NCBI GenBank assembly: GCA_041398745.1
Contig: JAWKUB010000003.1
Location: forward strand, 868,001-932,000
Direction of reading: 5' to 3'
DNA: 64,000 bases
From: JACKHO01 sp041398745
GTDB taxonomy: Bacteria > Planctomycetota > Planctomycetia > Planctomycetales > Planctomycetaceae
Shown: positions 24,820 to 34,014 of the stretch, piece by piece
Position numbering within the stretch: position 1 is the stretch's first letter
Layout of the letters: every line of letters starts with the position of its first letter
Notes under the pieces: generated by a model
Seen by the model: the letters and a program-made list of their open reading frames with translations, nothing else
What the model was told of the DNA's origin: nothing
Databases searched by the model: none
Translations under genes and position numbers: made by a program

Positions 24820-27800
24820 ATGGACTTACGACTCGCACTGGGATTCCGTTCCTCCAACTCATCTTCCGCAGCAGACGAGCGTCAGGAGTTGTTGAAATAC
24901 GTCAATTTAAAGCTCGCAGCACAGGGCTTACCCATTGCACGGTCGGCGGGTGGAGTTGAGTTGGTGGAACTGGCCGACGGTTTGCTCTCGAACTTCCGGG
25001 AGAAAACTCGCCGACTACAAAGCCACGAACGCTGCCCCGTCGATGAGCGGATTGAAGGCTACTTAAATCGACACTTTGCCGATTTGAAACTGGATGAGCC
25101 GCTTGGACTGCCGGCGAATTCCGTCATCCTCGACCGTCACGGGGTCGCACGCGAGTTGTCTTTACCGGCAGATCGTGATGAATGGAAGAGCGAATACGTC
25201 AAGTCGTACCGCATTTGCAACGGTGTGCTGCACAACCCCCGGGCCGATCGACGAACCACCAAGGGAACATTTCACGTCGTCGAAGGGGGGCTGCCGTTTC
25301 CAGGTGAAAAACGTGCGGTACGGCGCGACGTGTTCGCCAAGCTGTTCCAGGCAGCCGTTTCTCCACCAGAAGAAATGCTGATTCTGCCATTCACCAGCTC
25401 AGAGGAACAACCGGGAAAGAGTTGGGTGTCGTTGCTGTTGCGCCCTATTGTGTGTCCGGAAGTCGAAGGATTCACACGCGAACGAACGATGGAAGTTAGG
25501 TTCTTCGCTCCCGGCTCGTTCGTCAGCAACCTCGATTTCGTCGAGTCAATTTTCGGGAACGCCGGTGACCCGTTTCTGCCCCGGCACGATGCAGCACTCG
25601 ACCCGGAACATTGGACCGGCCACACAGGGTGCGTCATTCTCGCGCCGCATTTGCCTTTGCTGACGAAGAAAGAATTGGGACTCCCGCACTTCGATGACGC
25701 CACCAAGCGTGAGCGTCACGACAGAATGTGCTGGAAAGAGCCTGACGAACGCTACAACGACGGAGACGCATTCAAAGTCACGTGCCGCACCAGCGAAGGG
25801 GTCATTGTTACGCTTATTGCCGACAATTACTTCGGCTACTGCAAGAAAGAAGTTAAAACACAAATCAGTTACGCAACCAACCTGCTCGGTGGTGCGGAAG
25901 AAGAACACGCCGGCGGCGCGCTCGTGTTCCCCAGCTGGAATTTGGGGGACGACTTCCAGTTCAACAGCCGACGGTATAACGAGCGCACCTTCGAGGATGT
26001 GATTGCCGACTACTCGGACTGGATTGACGTGAAGCCTGAGGGCTACGGAGTCGACAAACGTTTCTCGAACCTCTTCTACATCCCAGAAGAAGCGTTGGCC
26101 GACCTCCGCAAGCAGAACATTACCTGGGAGCACAAGGGCCAGTCGCAGCAAATTCCCTTGCTGCCGGGCAAAGTCTACATGGGACCATCCGGTTACCGTC
26201 TCCGCATGGAGAAACACCCGTCGGCTCCGACCTGGCGGCTCATTGGCACGGCGGGTGAAGCGACATTCTGTCACAAGCCCTGTACGGTGTCGGGGGGCGG
26301 CAAGAGCGAAATCAGTAAGTCACTTGTCGACTACATGCAGTATGGATCGATTTTCGTTTCCGACTACGAAGCTGACATGGAGTACGTGCGGGAAATTTGC
26401 AATCGCGACTATTCAAATCGCTGGAACGAGAAGTCGGCTCAAGAGCAGAACTATTCGGAATTTCCCAGCCGCTCGGTACTCAGTCCGCGGCGGTCGCTCG
26501 GAAGTTTCATCAAACTGTTGACTCCGTCGAGTGAATACAATGCGGAATACAACGAATGGCTCAAGAGCATTCCGAACCACATTTACGGGCTGGTATTCAT
26601 CATCAAGCGATTCTACCAAGCTGAGTGGGGGGATGACTGGGAAGAACACTTCTCCGTCGATCAGGTCAACGGACAGTCGGGGCACGAATTAAAGCTTGAC
26701 GCCCGCGCCCTGGTGGGAACGTACCTGCGTGTGGGATTCACGGGGCGGCACACATGGCGACTGTTTAAGGTCCGGCAGGATTTCATTGCCGCCTTCAAAG
26801 TGCAGACCGAAGACGATATTTCCGTCAGCACGGTCGTGCCAGCACGATCTGTGGAATTCATGCCCGACTACTACAAGGCGGACAATTACAAGTTCATCAT
26901 CAACTGTGAGTATCGGCTGTTCCAGCGTCCCGATGATGCCATTCACCGTGGTCTCGACAAACAGGCGGAGGCCGATTTGGCCCGGCGCGATGTCAACTTC
27001 GTTTCAAACTACGAACCAATTACTCGCGACGAAGTCCTCGAAATGCGTCAGAAGGTGGTCGACTTCGATGCCTTCACGAAGCCAATGCAGGACCTGCTCG
27101 ATTCCGTAGAAGAACGCGAAGGTGGCTACATTGTCTGTTCAGACAATCCTCGACGTGTCGGCGGAGTACCGAGCAAGAACCCCCGATACTTACAGGACCG
27201 GCCCGATATGGCCGATCCATTCGACAAGTATGTCGCGGAAATGGGAGTGCGACTCTTCCGTGCCATTCCAGCCGGCCGTGCCGTTCCACTGCCCGTGACT
27301 GCCCAGCTTTCTGGTCGTCGCAATAATCCCCCCGACAAGGAGAAAGGAATTCGCAGCCTCGCGGTGTACGGTCCCATTCACTATCAGGAGTTGCCCGAAC
27401 TGTTCATGGACTACATCTGCTCGCTCACAGGCAAGAGTCCATCCACGACCGGAGCCGGTAGCGAGGGGGCACTCACCAAAGGTCCGTTCAACGCACTACG
27501 AACCATTGCCGATTTGAATGCCGCACTTGTCAGCATGGTGCTGACTGGCCTCGATGGATTCTCAACAGCAGCTGGTCACGTCGGCCCGAATTTCCAGGTC
27601 GACCACGACATCAGTTTGCTGGTGCCTGAAATCTGGTGCCGAATTTCGCCCGAAGAACGCGACCCAAAGCTACTCATCAAGAAGGGATACCTGGAGCCCG
27701 TGCAGGACAAGACGTCTCCGAATGGAGAGGTCGTTCCAGCAAGGCGACTGGGGTATCGCATTACCAAACGGTTCGTCCGTAACTACTTCGGACGCATTTT

Positions 27801-28299
27801 CGACAATCCCGGCAGCGTGTTCGAAGAAGCCATTCTGAAACCTGAAACGCAAGACGAAGAAGCGTTTATTGAAGGCGTTCAGCACATCATGGAAGCGTAC
27901 AAACGCGAGGCTCAGGTCTACTTTGATGATGGTTCCATCAACGACGCCTGTCCGCCACTGCGAGCGCTCTTGTCGATTATGGCTCACGGATCTTACGAAG
28001 GCAAAGACGAACGCGATCCCGAGATTCGAGCCATGTTTACCAAGGAATCGGTCTTAGGCAGTGACTGGTATCAGGCACGCCTGCGAACCAAGCAGCAGCA
28101 GGAAGTGAAGCTCTGGACGCGTCACGTGGCGGCCTTGGAGGAGTACCTCAACCGGTCGCAAGGTCGGAACGAGGGGCTCGTGGCGGAACTCAATCGCCGA
28201 CTGGAGGTGGCGCGCGGCGACCTTCAGCGAGTGCAATCTCCAGCATTCCTCGACGAGCTTCAAGGAACCATCGGGACCGATCCGACACTTTACAGTTGA
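24820..28299 (+). CDS. Large protein, probable PPi-type phosphoenolpyruvate carboxykinase
   Basis: 1159 residues from ATG 24820 (MDLRLALGFRSSN), no signal peptide. Size and conserved-looking blocks resemble the pyrophosphate-dependent PEP carboxykinases described from Entamoeba, Propionibacterium and related bacteria (about 1100-1190 residues): NYFGYCKKEVKTQISYATNL, CHKPCTVSGGGKSEISKSL and GHVGPNFQVDHDISLLVPEI. Those enzymes convert PEP, CO2 and phosphate to oxaloacetate and pyrophosphate. I identify it by recall of the family and have no alignment, so the assignment is provisional. The C terminus ends in a coiled-coil-like stretch (AALEEYLNRSQGRNEG). It precedes gmk by 95 bp on the same strand. 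Confidence 0.55.
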   Translation: MDLRLALGFRSSNSSSAADERQELLKYVNLKLAAQGLPIARSAGGVELVELADGLLSNFREKTRRLQSHERCPVDERIEGYLNRHFADLKLDEPLGLPANSVILDRHGVARELSLPADRDEWKSEYVKSYRICNGVLHNPRADRRTTKGTFHVVEGGLPFPGEKRAVRRDVFAKLFQAAVSPPEEMLILPFTSSEEQPGKSWVSLLLRPIVCPEVEGFTRERTMEVRFFAPGSFVSNLDFVESIFGNAGDPFLPRHDAALDPEHWTGHTGCVILAPHLPLLTKKELGLPHFDDATKRERHDRMCWKEPDERYNDGDAFKVTCRTSEGVIVTLIADNYFGYCKKEVKTQISYATNLLGGAEEEHAGGALVFPSWNLGDDFQFNSRRYNERTFEDVIADYSDWIDVKPEGYGVDKRFSNLFYIPEEALADLRKQNITWEHKGQSQQIPLLPGKVYMGPSGYRLRMEKHPSAPTWRLIGTAGEATFCHKPCTVSGGGKSEISKSLVDYMQYGSIFVSDYEADMEYVREICNRDYSNRWNEKSAQEQNYSEFPSRSVLSPRRSLGSFIKLLTPSSEYNAEYNEWLKSIPNHIYGLVFIIKRFYQAEWGDDWEEHFSVDQVNGQSGHELKLDARALVGTYLRVGFTGRHTWRLFKVRQDFIAAFKVQTEDDISVSTVVPARSVEFMPDYYKADNYKFIINCEYRLFQRPDDAIHRGLDKQAEADLARRDVNFVSNYEPITRDEVLEMRQKVVDFDAFTKPMQDLLDSVEEREGGYIVCSDNPRRVGGVPSKNPRYLQDRPDMADPFDKYVAEMGVRLFRAIPAGRAVPLPVTAQLSGRRNNPPDKEKGIRSLAVYGPIHYQELPELFMDYICSLTGKSPSTTGAGSEGALTKGPFNALRTIADLNAALVSMVLTGLDGFSTAAGHVGPNFQVDHDISLLVPEIWCRISPEERDPKLLIKKGYLEPVQDKTSPNGEVVPARRLGYRITKRFVRNYFGRIFDNPGSVFEEAILKPETQDEEAFIEGVQHIMEAYKREAQVYFDDGSINDACPPLRALLSIMAHGSYEGKDERDPEIRAMFTKESVLGSDWYQARLRTKQQQEVKLWTRHVAALEEYLNRSQGRNEGLVAELNRRLEVARGDLQRVQSPAFLDELQGTIGTDPTLYS

Positions 28300-28394
28300 C
28301 CATCGAAACGTGCGTCAAATTTGCGAGACGACACTTCCACTGACACAAGTCGCTTTGCATGGGAATTTGCGACCATTAAATTGGATGGAAATTC

Positions 28395-29012
28395 ATGGAG
28401 CTACAAGAGACCGTTGTCATGTCCGAATCGTCAGACCTCAAACAATTGCTGGTGCTCTCAGGCCCTGCCGGGTCCGGGAAAACCACCATTGTGCACCGAT
28501 TGCTCGCGGAAGCGCCCGTTCCGCTGGCCCTGTCTATTTCCGCCACAACCCGCCCCCCCAGATCTGGTGAAATTGACGGAGACCATTACTACTTCCTGAG
28601 TAACGACGAATTCCAGCGCCGCCGCGAGGCGGGTGCGTTCCTGGAGTGTGCCGAAGTACACAAAAGTGGCTACTGGTACGGAACTTTGAAGTCCGAAGTG
28701 GACCGCATTCGCCGGGAAGGAAAGTGGGTCTTTCTGGAAATTGACGTCGTCGGTGCACAAAACGTCATGCAACTTTACCCGCAGGCGGTGTCGATTTTCC
28801 TGCAGACACCCTCGCCAGAAGTGTATGAACAGCGCCTTCGGAGCCGGGGGACCGAGTCGGAGGAGCAAATTCAGCGTCGGTTGCGTACGGCACGGGAAGA
28901 GCTAGAATACGCGGTTTCGTATCGCTACCGCGTTGTCAATGACCATCTGGACAAAGCTGTCAGCGATATCTGCGATATTCTGACGCAAGAGGAAGCTGCT
29001 TCTCATGCTTGA
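28395..29012 (+). CDS. gmk: Guanylate kinase
   Basis: Phosphorylates GMP to GDP with ATP. The 205-residue product has the P-loop SGPAGSGKTT (residues 22-31), the GMP-binding block SATTRPPRSGEIDGDHYYF, the YWYGT loop and the IQRRLRTAREELEYA segment typical of the family. The ATG at 28395 gives eight extra residues relative to a second ATG at 28419. Its last 8 bp overlap rpoZ, a common pairing in bacteria. Confidence 0.95.
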   Translation: MELQETVVMSESSDLKQLLVLSGPAGSGKTTIVHRLLAEAPVPLALSISATTRPPRSGEIDGDHYYFLSNDEFQRRREAGAFLECAEVHKSGYWYGTLKSEVDRIRREGKWVFLEIDVVGAQNVMQLYPQAVSIFLQTPSPEVYEQRLRSRGTESEEQIQRRLRTAREELEYAVSYRYRVVNDHLDKAVSDICDILTQEEAASHA

Positions 29013-29274
29013 ACGGCTCAAAGAAGAACACATTGTCAACAAGGTTGGTGGGCGGTTCAAGCTGACCACCCTCATTCAGAAGCGGCTCGTCCGCCTGAAC
29101 CGCGGCGCGCCACCACTCGTCGAGTGCCACGGTAAGCCGACCATGGAAACCGTGGTCGAAGAAATCCTGCAGGACAAAATCTACCTCGACGACTCCAACA
29201 ACGTCGTCACCGTCGCCGATGACGCTCCAGACTTGGAGTCTCTTCTCGACAACCTGGGGAACGACCTCGAATAG
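29005..29274 (+). CDS. rpoZ: RNA polymerase omega subunit
   Basis: 89 residues. The segment VNKVGGRFKLTTLIQKR and the following RLVRLNRGAPPLVE are the omega signature; the protein helps assemble the beta-prime subunit into RNA polymerase. It overlaps gmk (ATG at 29005 inside the last codons of gmk), so the two are translated together. An intrinsic terminator follows 35 bp downstream. The acidic C terminus (DDAPDLESLLDNLGNDLE) is usual for this family. Confidence 0.93.
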   Translation: MLERLKEEHIVNKVGGRFKLTTLIQKRLVRLNRGAPPLVECHGKPTMETVVEEILQDKIYLDDSNNVVTVADDAPDLESLLDNLGNDLE

Positions 29275-29308
29275 CAGTCACCCCACGACAATTTTGATCG
29301 CCCATCAT

Positions 29309-29343
29309 GCCGTACGAGTTCACCAACTCGTGCGGCTTTTCTT
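29309..29343 (+). terminator. Intrinsic terminator of the gmk-rpoZ operon
   Basis: A 12-bp stem GCCGTACGAGTT (29309-29320) and AACTCGTGCGGC (29325-29336), with one T-G pair, a CACC loop and the run TTTTCTT after it. Confidence 0.9.
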
Positions 29344-29400
29344 ATCAGTTGGCTGCACCACCAACGCCGTTTTCACTGTGAGATCAACGCCCAACTCGTG

Positions 29401-30450
29401 CTACAACTGCCGCAGTGCAGGATTTTCGTTACTCATGGGGCTTTGCATGGGAACAACCGGTCCTGGTTGCGATGGAGTTGGCGCAGGTTGTGTTGGACGT
29501 GAGGTGGAAAAGACGTCTTCCAAATTGGGTGTCGATTCTGGAATCGTAGTGGGAGTGGGTACCGGACGGGTGGCAGGAGTCGGCTGGAAGAGAGGTGGCG
29601 TTGACGGAGCTGGGGCTCCCAGTTCCGTTTCCATGGGCAGCATTGCGTCAGGCGTTTGCATTTCCGTATCGGGAGTACCGAGACTGGTTCTTGGAGCGTC
29701 AGTGAACTCTTCGGGCAACGTTGCCTGTCGCAGCAGTGGCGCATCGGATGTCGCCTCCTGCGGCGCGGACTCCTCAACCATGTCGGAAGATGCGTCACCA
29801 GGCCGCGTCAACAGCCCCGCTTCATCCAGCACAAAGAACGAAGCCGTGGCCAGGAGCGCAAATGTAAACGCATTGGGGACAAACTTCTCGCCGACAAATT
29901 TCATGGCGGTTCCCGAGGACTTTTTCAGGTCGGGGATGACGCCGTTCCAGCGAATGCTCCATATTTCATCGAGAAGGAGGTGCGAGAGGAAACCCACCGC
30001 AACCCCGCCTCCCATGAGGAGCTTGACCGTCGTCAGTCCGCTGGGATAGCCGAGGTACACAAGCTCTCCGGCGATAATGAGCGCCGGGATGCTATGAAAC
30101 ATGCCGCGATGAGAGCTGAACCGCGCGACCAGTTCCGCCATCCCGTAGCGAATGGCCAAATACATGACGACCACGCATAACATGGTGGTTTCGGCGTCGT
30201 TAGGAAGTTGGAATGCTTTCAGGACGCGCCCCACAAGAATGAGCGGGGCAACCGCCGCCGTCAGCGAAAAGATTTCCTTACCCGGCTTGCCTGTCGGTAA
30301 ATCGAGGTCAGGCAGCATCCCGCCAATTCCGGCCAGACAACCGGCGAGCAACCCCTGCTGCGGAGTGTATCCAGCGCCGAATACGGCAAGCGCACCATAA
30401 CCGACTCCGAGTAGACTGCTGAAGGTAACGTGTTCGCGGTACGAGGCCAT
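29401..30450 (-). CDS. YdjM-like membrane metal-dependent hydrolase with proline-rich tail
   Basis: 349 residues from ATG 30450 with GGAGG 6-7 bases upstream. The first 200 residues match the membrane-bound LexA-regulated hydrolase family YdjM (DUF457): LAGIGGMLPDLDLP, SHRGMFHSIPALI and FLSHLLLDEIWSIRWNG, which hold the metal-binding histidines and aspartates, among several hydrophobic helices. After a last helix (AFTFALLATASFFVLDE) comes an unusual tail of about 120 residues rich in Pro, Thr and Ser. This is probably disordered and exported or cytoplasmic, and is not part of the usual family. Function in bacteria is poorly known. Confidence 0.82.
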   Translation of the reverse strand: MASYREHVTFSSLLGVGYGALAVFGAGYTPQQGLLAGCLAGIGGMLPDLDLPTGKPGKEIFSLTAAVAPLILVGRVLKAFQLPNDAETTMLCVVVMYLAIRYGMAELVARFSSHRGMFHSIPALIIAGELVYLGYPSGLTTVKLLMGGGVAVGFLSHLLLDEIWSIRWNGVIPDLKKSSGTAMKFVGEKFVPNAFTFALLATASFFVLDEAGLLTRPGDASSDMVEESAPQEATSDAPLLRQATLPEEFTDAPRTSLGTPDTEMQTPDAMLPMETELGAPAPSTPPLFQPTPATRPVPTPTTIPESTPNLEDVFSTSRPTQPAPTPSQPGPVVPMQSPMSNENPALRQL

Positions 30451-30816
30451 CTTGTCCTCCCTGACATGGCGTAAGCCACCATCTTAGACTGAAATGCGTC
30501 ATGCGCGGAACGCCATTTCGCAAGACAAAGGGCGCTGCTTCGGCTATGACCCGCAGAATTTGCCGTTCAGCGCCTGGTCCAGCGATGCCTGGACGCGATT
30601 CTCACAGGCGCAAACTGCACAAGTCCCAAGCCAATTTCAGGATACGGCATGCATACTCACACTGAAATTGCGTTGTTCCCGGATTTGGGACTTTCCTTAA
30701 GTCTGTGAATTGTGCAAAATGGGGGGATTGTCGGAGTGAACTGGCAACACCAAATGGTGAAAACGTCACTTAGTGCGCGGTGCAGTGACGTTTCAGGGAA
30801 GATGGTGGACAGAATT

Positions 30817-31143
30817 ATGAAGAAGACATTTACACCCGGCGACTGGGTCATTTGTCGCAAAACTAAGCACAGCACTCATCCGGGGCCCCGTGCGCAGCAG
30901 GTGGCGCCTGCTTCGAATGGCGACCAGTACAGCTACACCGTCGACAAATTCTGGGTGGTGACGGAAGTGCGCGATGATGGTTCGGTCGTTCTCCAAACAC
31001 GTCGCGGCAAGCAGCACGTTATGCCTGCGGACACTCCCAACCTGCACGTCGCCAATTTCCTGGAACGCTGGTGGTACGGAAGCCGTTTCCGAAGTGTGGA
31101 GCAGGCAACGCAAGCGACAGCACCGGAAGCCCGAACGGCCTGA
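30817..31143 (+). CDS. Hypothetical protein with a hydrophilic beta domain (108 aa)
   Basis: Start chosen at ATG 30817 (MKKTFTPGDWVICRKTKHS); longer frames upstream lack support. It has no signal peptide. It contains GDWVICRKTKHSTHPGPRA, then a stretch YSYTVDKFWVVTEVRDDGSV and VVLQTRRGKQHVMPADTPNL, an SH3-like or barrel pattern. A very similar layout is common in planctomycetes as an uncharacterised protein, in my recollection. A strong terminator follows, so the gene is monocistronic. Confidence 0.75.
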   Translation: MKKTFTPGDWVICRKTKHSTHPGPRAQQVAPASNGDQYSYTVDKFWVVTEVRDDGSVVLQTRRGKQHVMPADTPNLHVANFLERWWYGSRFRSVEQATQATAPEARTA

Positions 31144-31173
31144 GTTCTGCCTGATTCAACCTGCTGAATTGCG

Positions 31174-31208
31174 AAGAGCGTGGTGATGACACTCACCACG
31201 CTCTTTTT
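31174..31208 (+). terminator. Intrinsic terminator
   Basis: A 13-bp perfect stem AAGAGCGTGGTGA (31174-31186) and TCACCACGCTCTT (31193-31205), loop TGACAC, ending in a run of T. It separates two convergent genes. Confidence 0.9.
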
Positions 31209-31236
31209 TCATTCTGGTTGTCGCGTTTCTATGGGC

Positions 31237-32028
31237 CTATTCAGTTGGAACCTTCTTCAGCATTTCCTCGATACGATTCAGTTGGTCCTGCATCGCTTCG
31301 ACCTTTTCTTTCAACTCCTGGACCGACTGCTGCGTACCTGCCGTTTGCATCGTGTGCGGCAGCAAAATTCCTGGGTAATTCCAATAGCCCTCGAAGTTTT
31401 GATTCGAGTGACCATCGAGCGGAACAACGGAAAAGTTCTTGAGGTTTTCGAGGTCGAGGTCTTCACCGGCCGAAAGGATTCCGCTGAGGCTTTCGGGATC
31501 GGGCTTTGTGGGTGTGATTTCGGCAGAATGCTTTTTTCCGCCTCGCAACCAATGGACGGTCAACGCTTCTCCGCCACTCGCGTTTACCAACTCACGTAGC
31601 CCCTTGACACTTTCCAGAGGCGTTTCGCCAATTGCCGTCAGAATATCGCTTTTCTGAATTCCAGCCTTCGCTGCCGCACTTTCTTGAAGTATTTCACTGA
31701 CAATGAGCCCCTGCTTTTCCTTAAGGTCCAAATGCTCAGCCACTCCCTCCTGAAGTGGAACAACGCGCACACCGAGTACATACGAAATCTCGGTCGGTAT
31801 CACGAAGTCAAAATCGACAATCGCTCCACCAGGTTGCTTGATTTCCAACGCTGGTCCATTCTGACCGTCGATCCCGGGACCTTCGAGGATTTTCCCTTCA
31901 GCATCGGCAATGAGAATGCGAAGCCCCTTGGGACGTGGGGCGGCATCACCAGTTGTACTCGGCGGATCGGCGGCAAAAGCCGGGAGTGACCATAATGCCA
32001 CCAGTAGCAGACTCGTCCATTTCACCAT
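31237..32028 (-). CDS. Exported PDZ-domain protein
   Basis: 263 residues with a signal peptide (WTSLLLVALWSLPAFAA). A PDZ domain at residues about 85-175 shows YVLGVRVVPL, LIVSEILQESAAAKAGIQKS and DILTAIGETPLES. The C-terminal 35 residues (QELKEKVEAMQDQLNRIEEM) form a coiled coil. No protease domain is present, so it probably binds peptides or a partner protein in the periplasm. It is the third gene of a minus-strand unit after an ECF sigma factor and an anti-sigma-like protein (39-bp gap), suggesting it senses or relays an envelope signal. Confidence 0.78.
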   Translation of the reverse strand: MVKWTSLLLVALWSLPAFAADPPSTTGDAAPRPKGLRILIADAEGKILEGPGIDGQNGPALEIKQPGGAIVDFDFVIPTEISYVLGVRVVPLQEGVAEHLDLKEKQGLIVSEILQESAAAKAGIQKSDILTAIGETPLESVKGLRELVNASGGEALTVHWLRGGKKHSAEITPTKPDPESLSGILSAGEDLDLENLKNFSVVPLDGHSNQNFEGYWNYPGILLPHTMQTAGTQQSVQELKEKVEAMQDQLNRIEEMLKKVPTE

Positions 32029-32066
32029 TCGGAATTCTCCTGAATTATCAAAGGGGGGATAAGGCC

Positions 32067-32843
32067 CTACTGAACGTCATACTCGACGGAAACGGCGTCC
32101 TGTGGAACCACAATGCGGCGACCGTCTTCGAGGTCAATGACCATATACCGACGTCGATGATTTACCGAGTAGCCACGTTGACGCAATTCGGCCTCCACGT
32201 CTTGTGGAATCACGGATTTCCGTTCGTACATTTCTGGTCGGGCATTCGGATATGAGTAAACCGGCAGCACTACAGATTCGTCATTGTCGTTCCAGAGTCC
32301 CAATTCGTAGTCGGGATCGACCGTGAGAGGCTCGCTGGCCAATGATGTCGTCGGCACGTCTTTTACCGTTCGTACTCCTCCGTTACCAACTTGGAGGTTC
32401 ATGCCTTGTGACGGCCGTCCAATCAAACTCGGTTCCGTCGTATTGCTCGGTTCCACTTCGGCAATGGCTCCTTCATTCACCAGACCCGATCCACTCGAAC
32501 GGTGCCATGTCACCCAAGTCAGACCAATGGCCACACCCAGGCATAGCGACAGACTGAGTGTGGCCACGAAAGGAAGCCAGCTACCCTTTTCTCGTCGCGA
32601 TGGCTTGCGCGCTGCTACAACTGCTTGTGGAGGCTCCGGTGCGGACATTTCAAATGGAAATGACTGACACGCCCGGCGCAGTAGTCGGTCTTCAATGAAT
32701 CCCAACGCCAGCCCGCGCCAATGCTCGGACTGCTGGTCAAGCGAACTCAGAAAATCAACCTCTGCCTGCTCGCTCAGCTCACCATCAATGCATTGCTGCA
32801 GGAGTCGAATATCAACCGGTTTTGTCGTTGGTCCTTCAGTCAT
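32067..32843 (-). CDS. Probable anti-sigma factor with one transmembrane segment
   Basis: 258 residues. The N-terminal 70 residues (IRLLQQCIDGELSEQAEVDF) resemble the cytoplasmic helical part of anti-sigma proteins, here without the zinc-binding His-Cys motif. A single transmembrane segment lies at about residues 89-110 (WLPFVATLSLSLCLGVAIGL). The C-terminal 150 residues lie outside and end in a beta-like segment with YMVIDLEDGRRIVVPQD. It lies between the ECF sigma gene (33-bp gap) and the PDZ gene, the usual position for a cognate anti-sigma factor. Confidence 0.72.
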   Translation of the reverse strand: MTEGPTTKPVDIRLLQQCIDGELSEQAEVDFLSSLDQQSEHWRGLALGFIEDRLLRRACQSFPFEMSAPEPPQAVVAARKPSRREKGSWLPFVATLSLSLCLGVAIGLTWVTWHRSSGSGLVNEGAIAEVEPSNTTEPSLIGRPSQGMNLQVGNGGVRTVKDVPTTSLASEPLTVDPDYELGLWNDNDESVVLPVYSYPNARPEMYERKSVIPQDVEAELRQRGYSVNHRRRYMVIDLEDGRRIVVPQDAVSVEYDVQ

Positions 32844-32876
32844 TGCTCTGTACTCAGTAACAATTCTCGATTCAAT

Positions 32877-33437
32877 TCAGTGGTCCACGCCGACTGCCGT
32901 CAGTTGCCGACGCAGTCGTTGCTTGGACTTAATAAGTCGATGTTCAATGGCGTGCGTGCTCACCCCAAGGTGCTTCGCCAAATCCTTGTATGTCCAGCCT
33001 TCCGTGTATTTCAGCAGCAGGATTTCTCGGTCCAGCTCGGACAAGTCGTTCAGGGCGTCCCGCAAAGCTGCGAATCGCTCGCGATCCAAGAGCCAGTCCA
33101 CCGGCTCCTGTCTGTCCGACAGTCCCCTTCGCTGCTGCTCCGTTTCAAATTCGTTTTCAAATCGTCGCCGTCGACCTCGTGTCCGACGGTAGAAGAGGCA
33201 TTGCTTAACAGCCACGCGATACAACCACGGGGCTACCATTTCAGGATCGTCGGGCTTGTTCGTCGACTTCGTCGCCGCCAGCCCCACTTCCTGCAAGACG
33301 TCTTCCACTGCAGACTCATCACCCAGTCTGTTCCGTATGACTGTTTGCAACCACCGCCGGTGCTGCGCGTACGCTGCACCCCAATCGATTTCTGGTCGAT
33401 TCACGTTGGCCACGGCTCTTGAATCCGATTCAGCCAT
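32877..33437 (-). CDS. ECF-type RNA polymerase sigma factor
   Basis: 186 residues. Region 2 includes ESAVEDVLQEVGLAATKS and PWLYRVAVKQCLFYRRTR; region 4 includes REILLLKYTEGWTYKDLAKH, LGVSTHAIEHRLIKSKQRLR. It lacks other sigma regions. It recruits RNA polymerase to target promoters and is probably held inactive by the anti-sigma product of the next gene. First gene of a three-gene minus-strand unit. Confidence 0.9.
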   Translation of the reverse strand: MAESDSRAVANVNRPEIDWGAAYAQHRRWLQTVIRNRLGDESAVEDVLQEVGLAATKSTNKPDDPEMVAPWLYRVAVKQCLFYRRTRGRRRRFENEFETEQQRRGLSDRQEPVDWLLDRERFAALRDALNDLSELDREILLLKYTEGWTYKDLAKHLGVSTHAIEHRLIKSKQRLRRQLTAVGVDH

Positions 33438-33657
33438 TCCAGGAGGTTAGTTGCCGTCGGGGAGTTATTCCGGATGAGTTTCTGCCAATATTCACCACCA
33501 ATTTTTGCCGAAGGCTGGGGCGAAGTACGGCCAAGCGACGTACCACGTGTATCGATTGTACCGAACAAGCTGCCTGAAACCCTCATTCTACCTGCCTGTT
33601 AACTGTAGCGGTCGCTCCAACTGAACTCATTGCAACGCCGCCCCCGATAACCACGGC

Positions 33658-34014
33658 ATGCTGTCATGCGAATACGAACTCCTGGAAGAAGTCCCCAACT
33701 GGCGGGCTGTATTGTCGACTTATATCGATTTACTGGAAGAAGATACGTCGCAACCCCTAGAAGAAACCGACGGCGGCGAGACCGACGAACCGACCGTTAG
33801 TCGCGGCCCCCGGTACATCCCTCGGCTCCACCAAGTCGACGGGGTAACCTCCGAGGAACTCTCACCTATTCACGGTCGCCTGATCGCGCTCGGATGGCTC
33901 CAGTTTCAGGTCGAAAGCAAGGACGTAGGTCTAACCTACCGTGTGACTGCCGAAGGCCGAAAGGCGTTGTCCCAGTCCGAGTTGGAATTGGCAACGACGG
34001 AATCTCAATCCTGA
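33658..34014 (+). CDS. Hypothetical protein (118 aa), possible winged helix
   Basis: No signal peptide. An acidic linker (EEDTSQPLEETDGGETDEP) divides the protein. The C-terminal half (EELSPIHGRLIALGWLQFQV, then GLTYRVTAEGRKALSQ) resembles the second half of a winged-helix DNA-binding domain, but this is a weak reading. The last 10 bp overlap the end of the convergent AspA/AstE-like gene. Confidence 0.55.
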   Translation: MLSCEYELLEEVPNWRAVLSTYIDLLEEDTSQPLEETDGGETDEPTVSRGPRYIPRLHQVDGVTSEELSPIHGRLIALGWLQFQVESKDVGLTYRVTAEGRKALSQSELELATTESQS

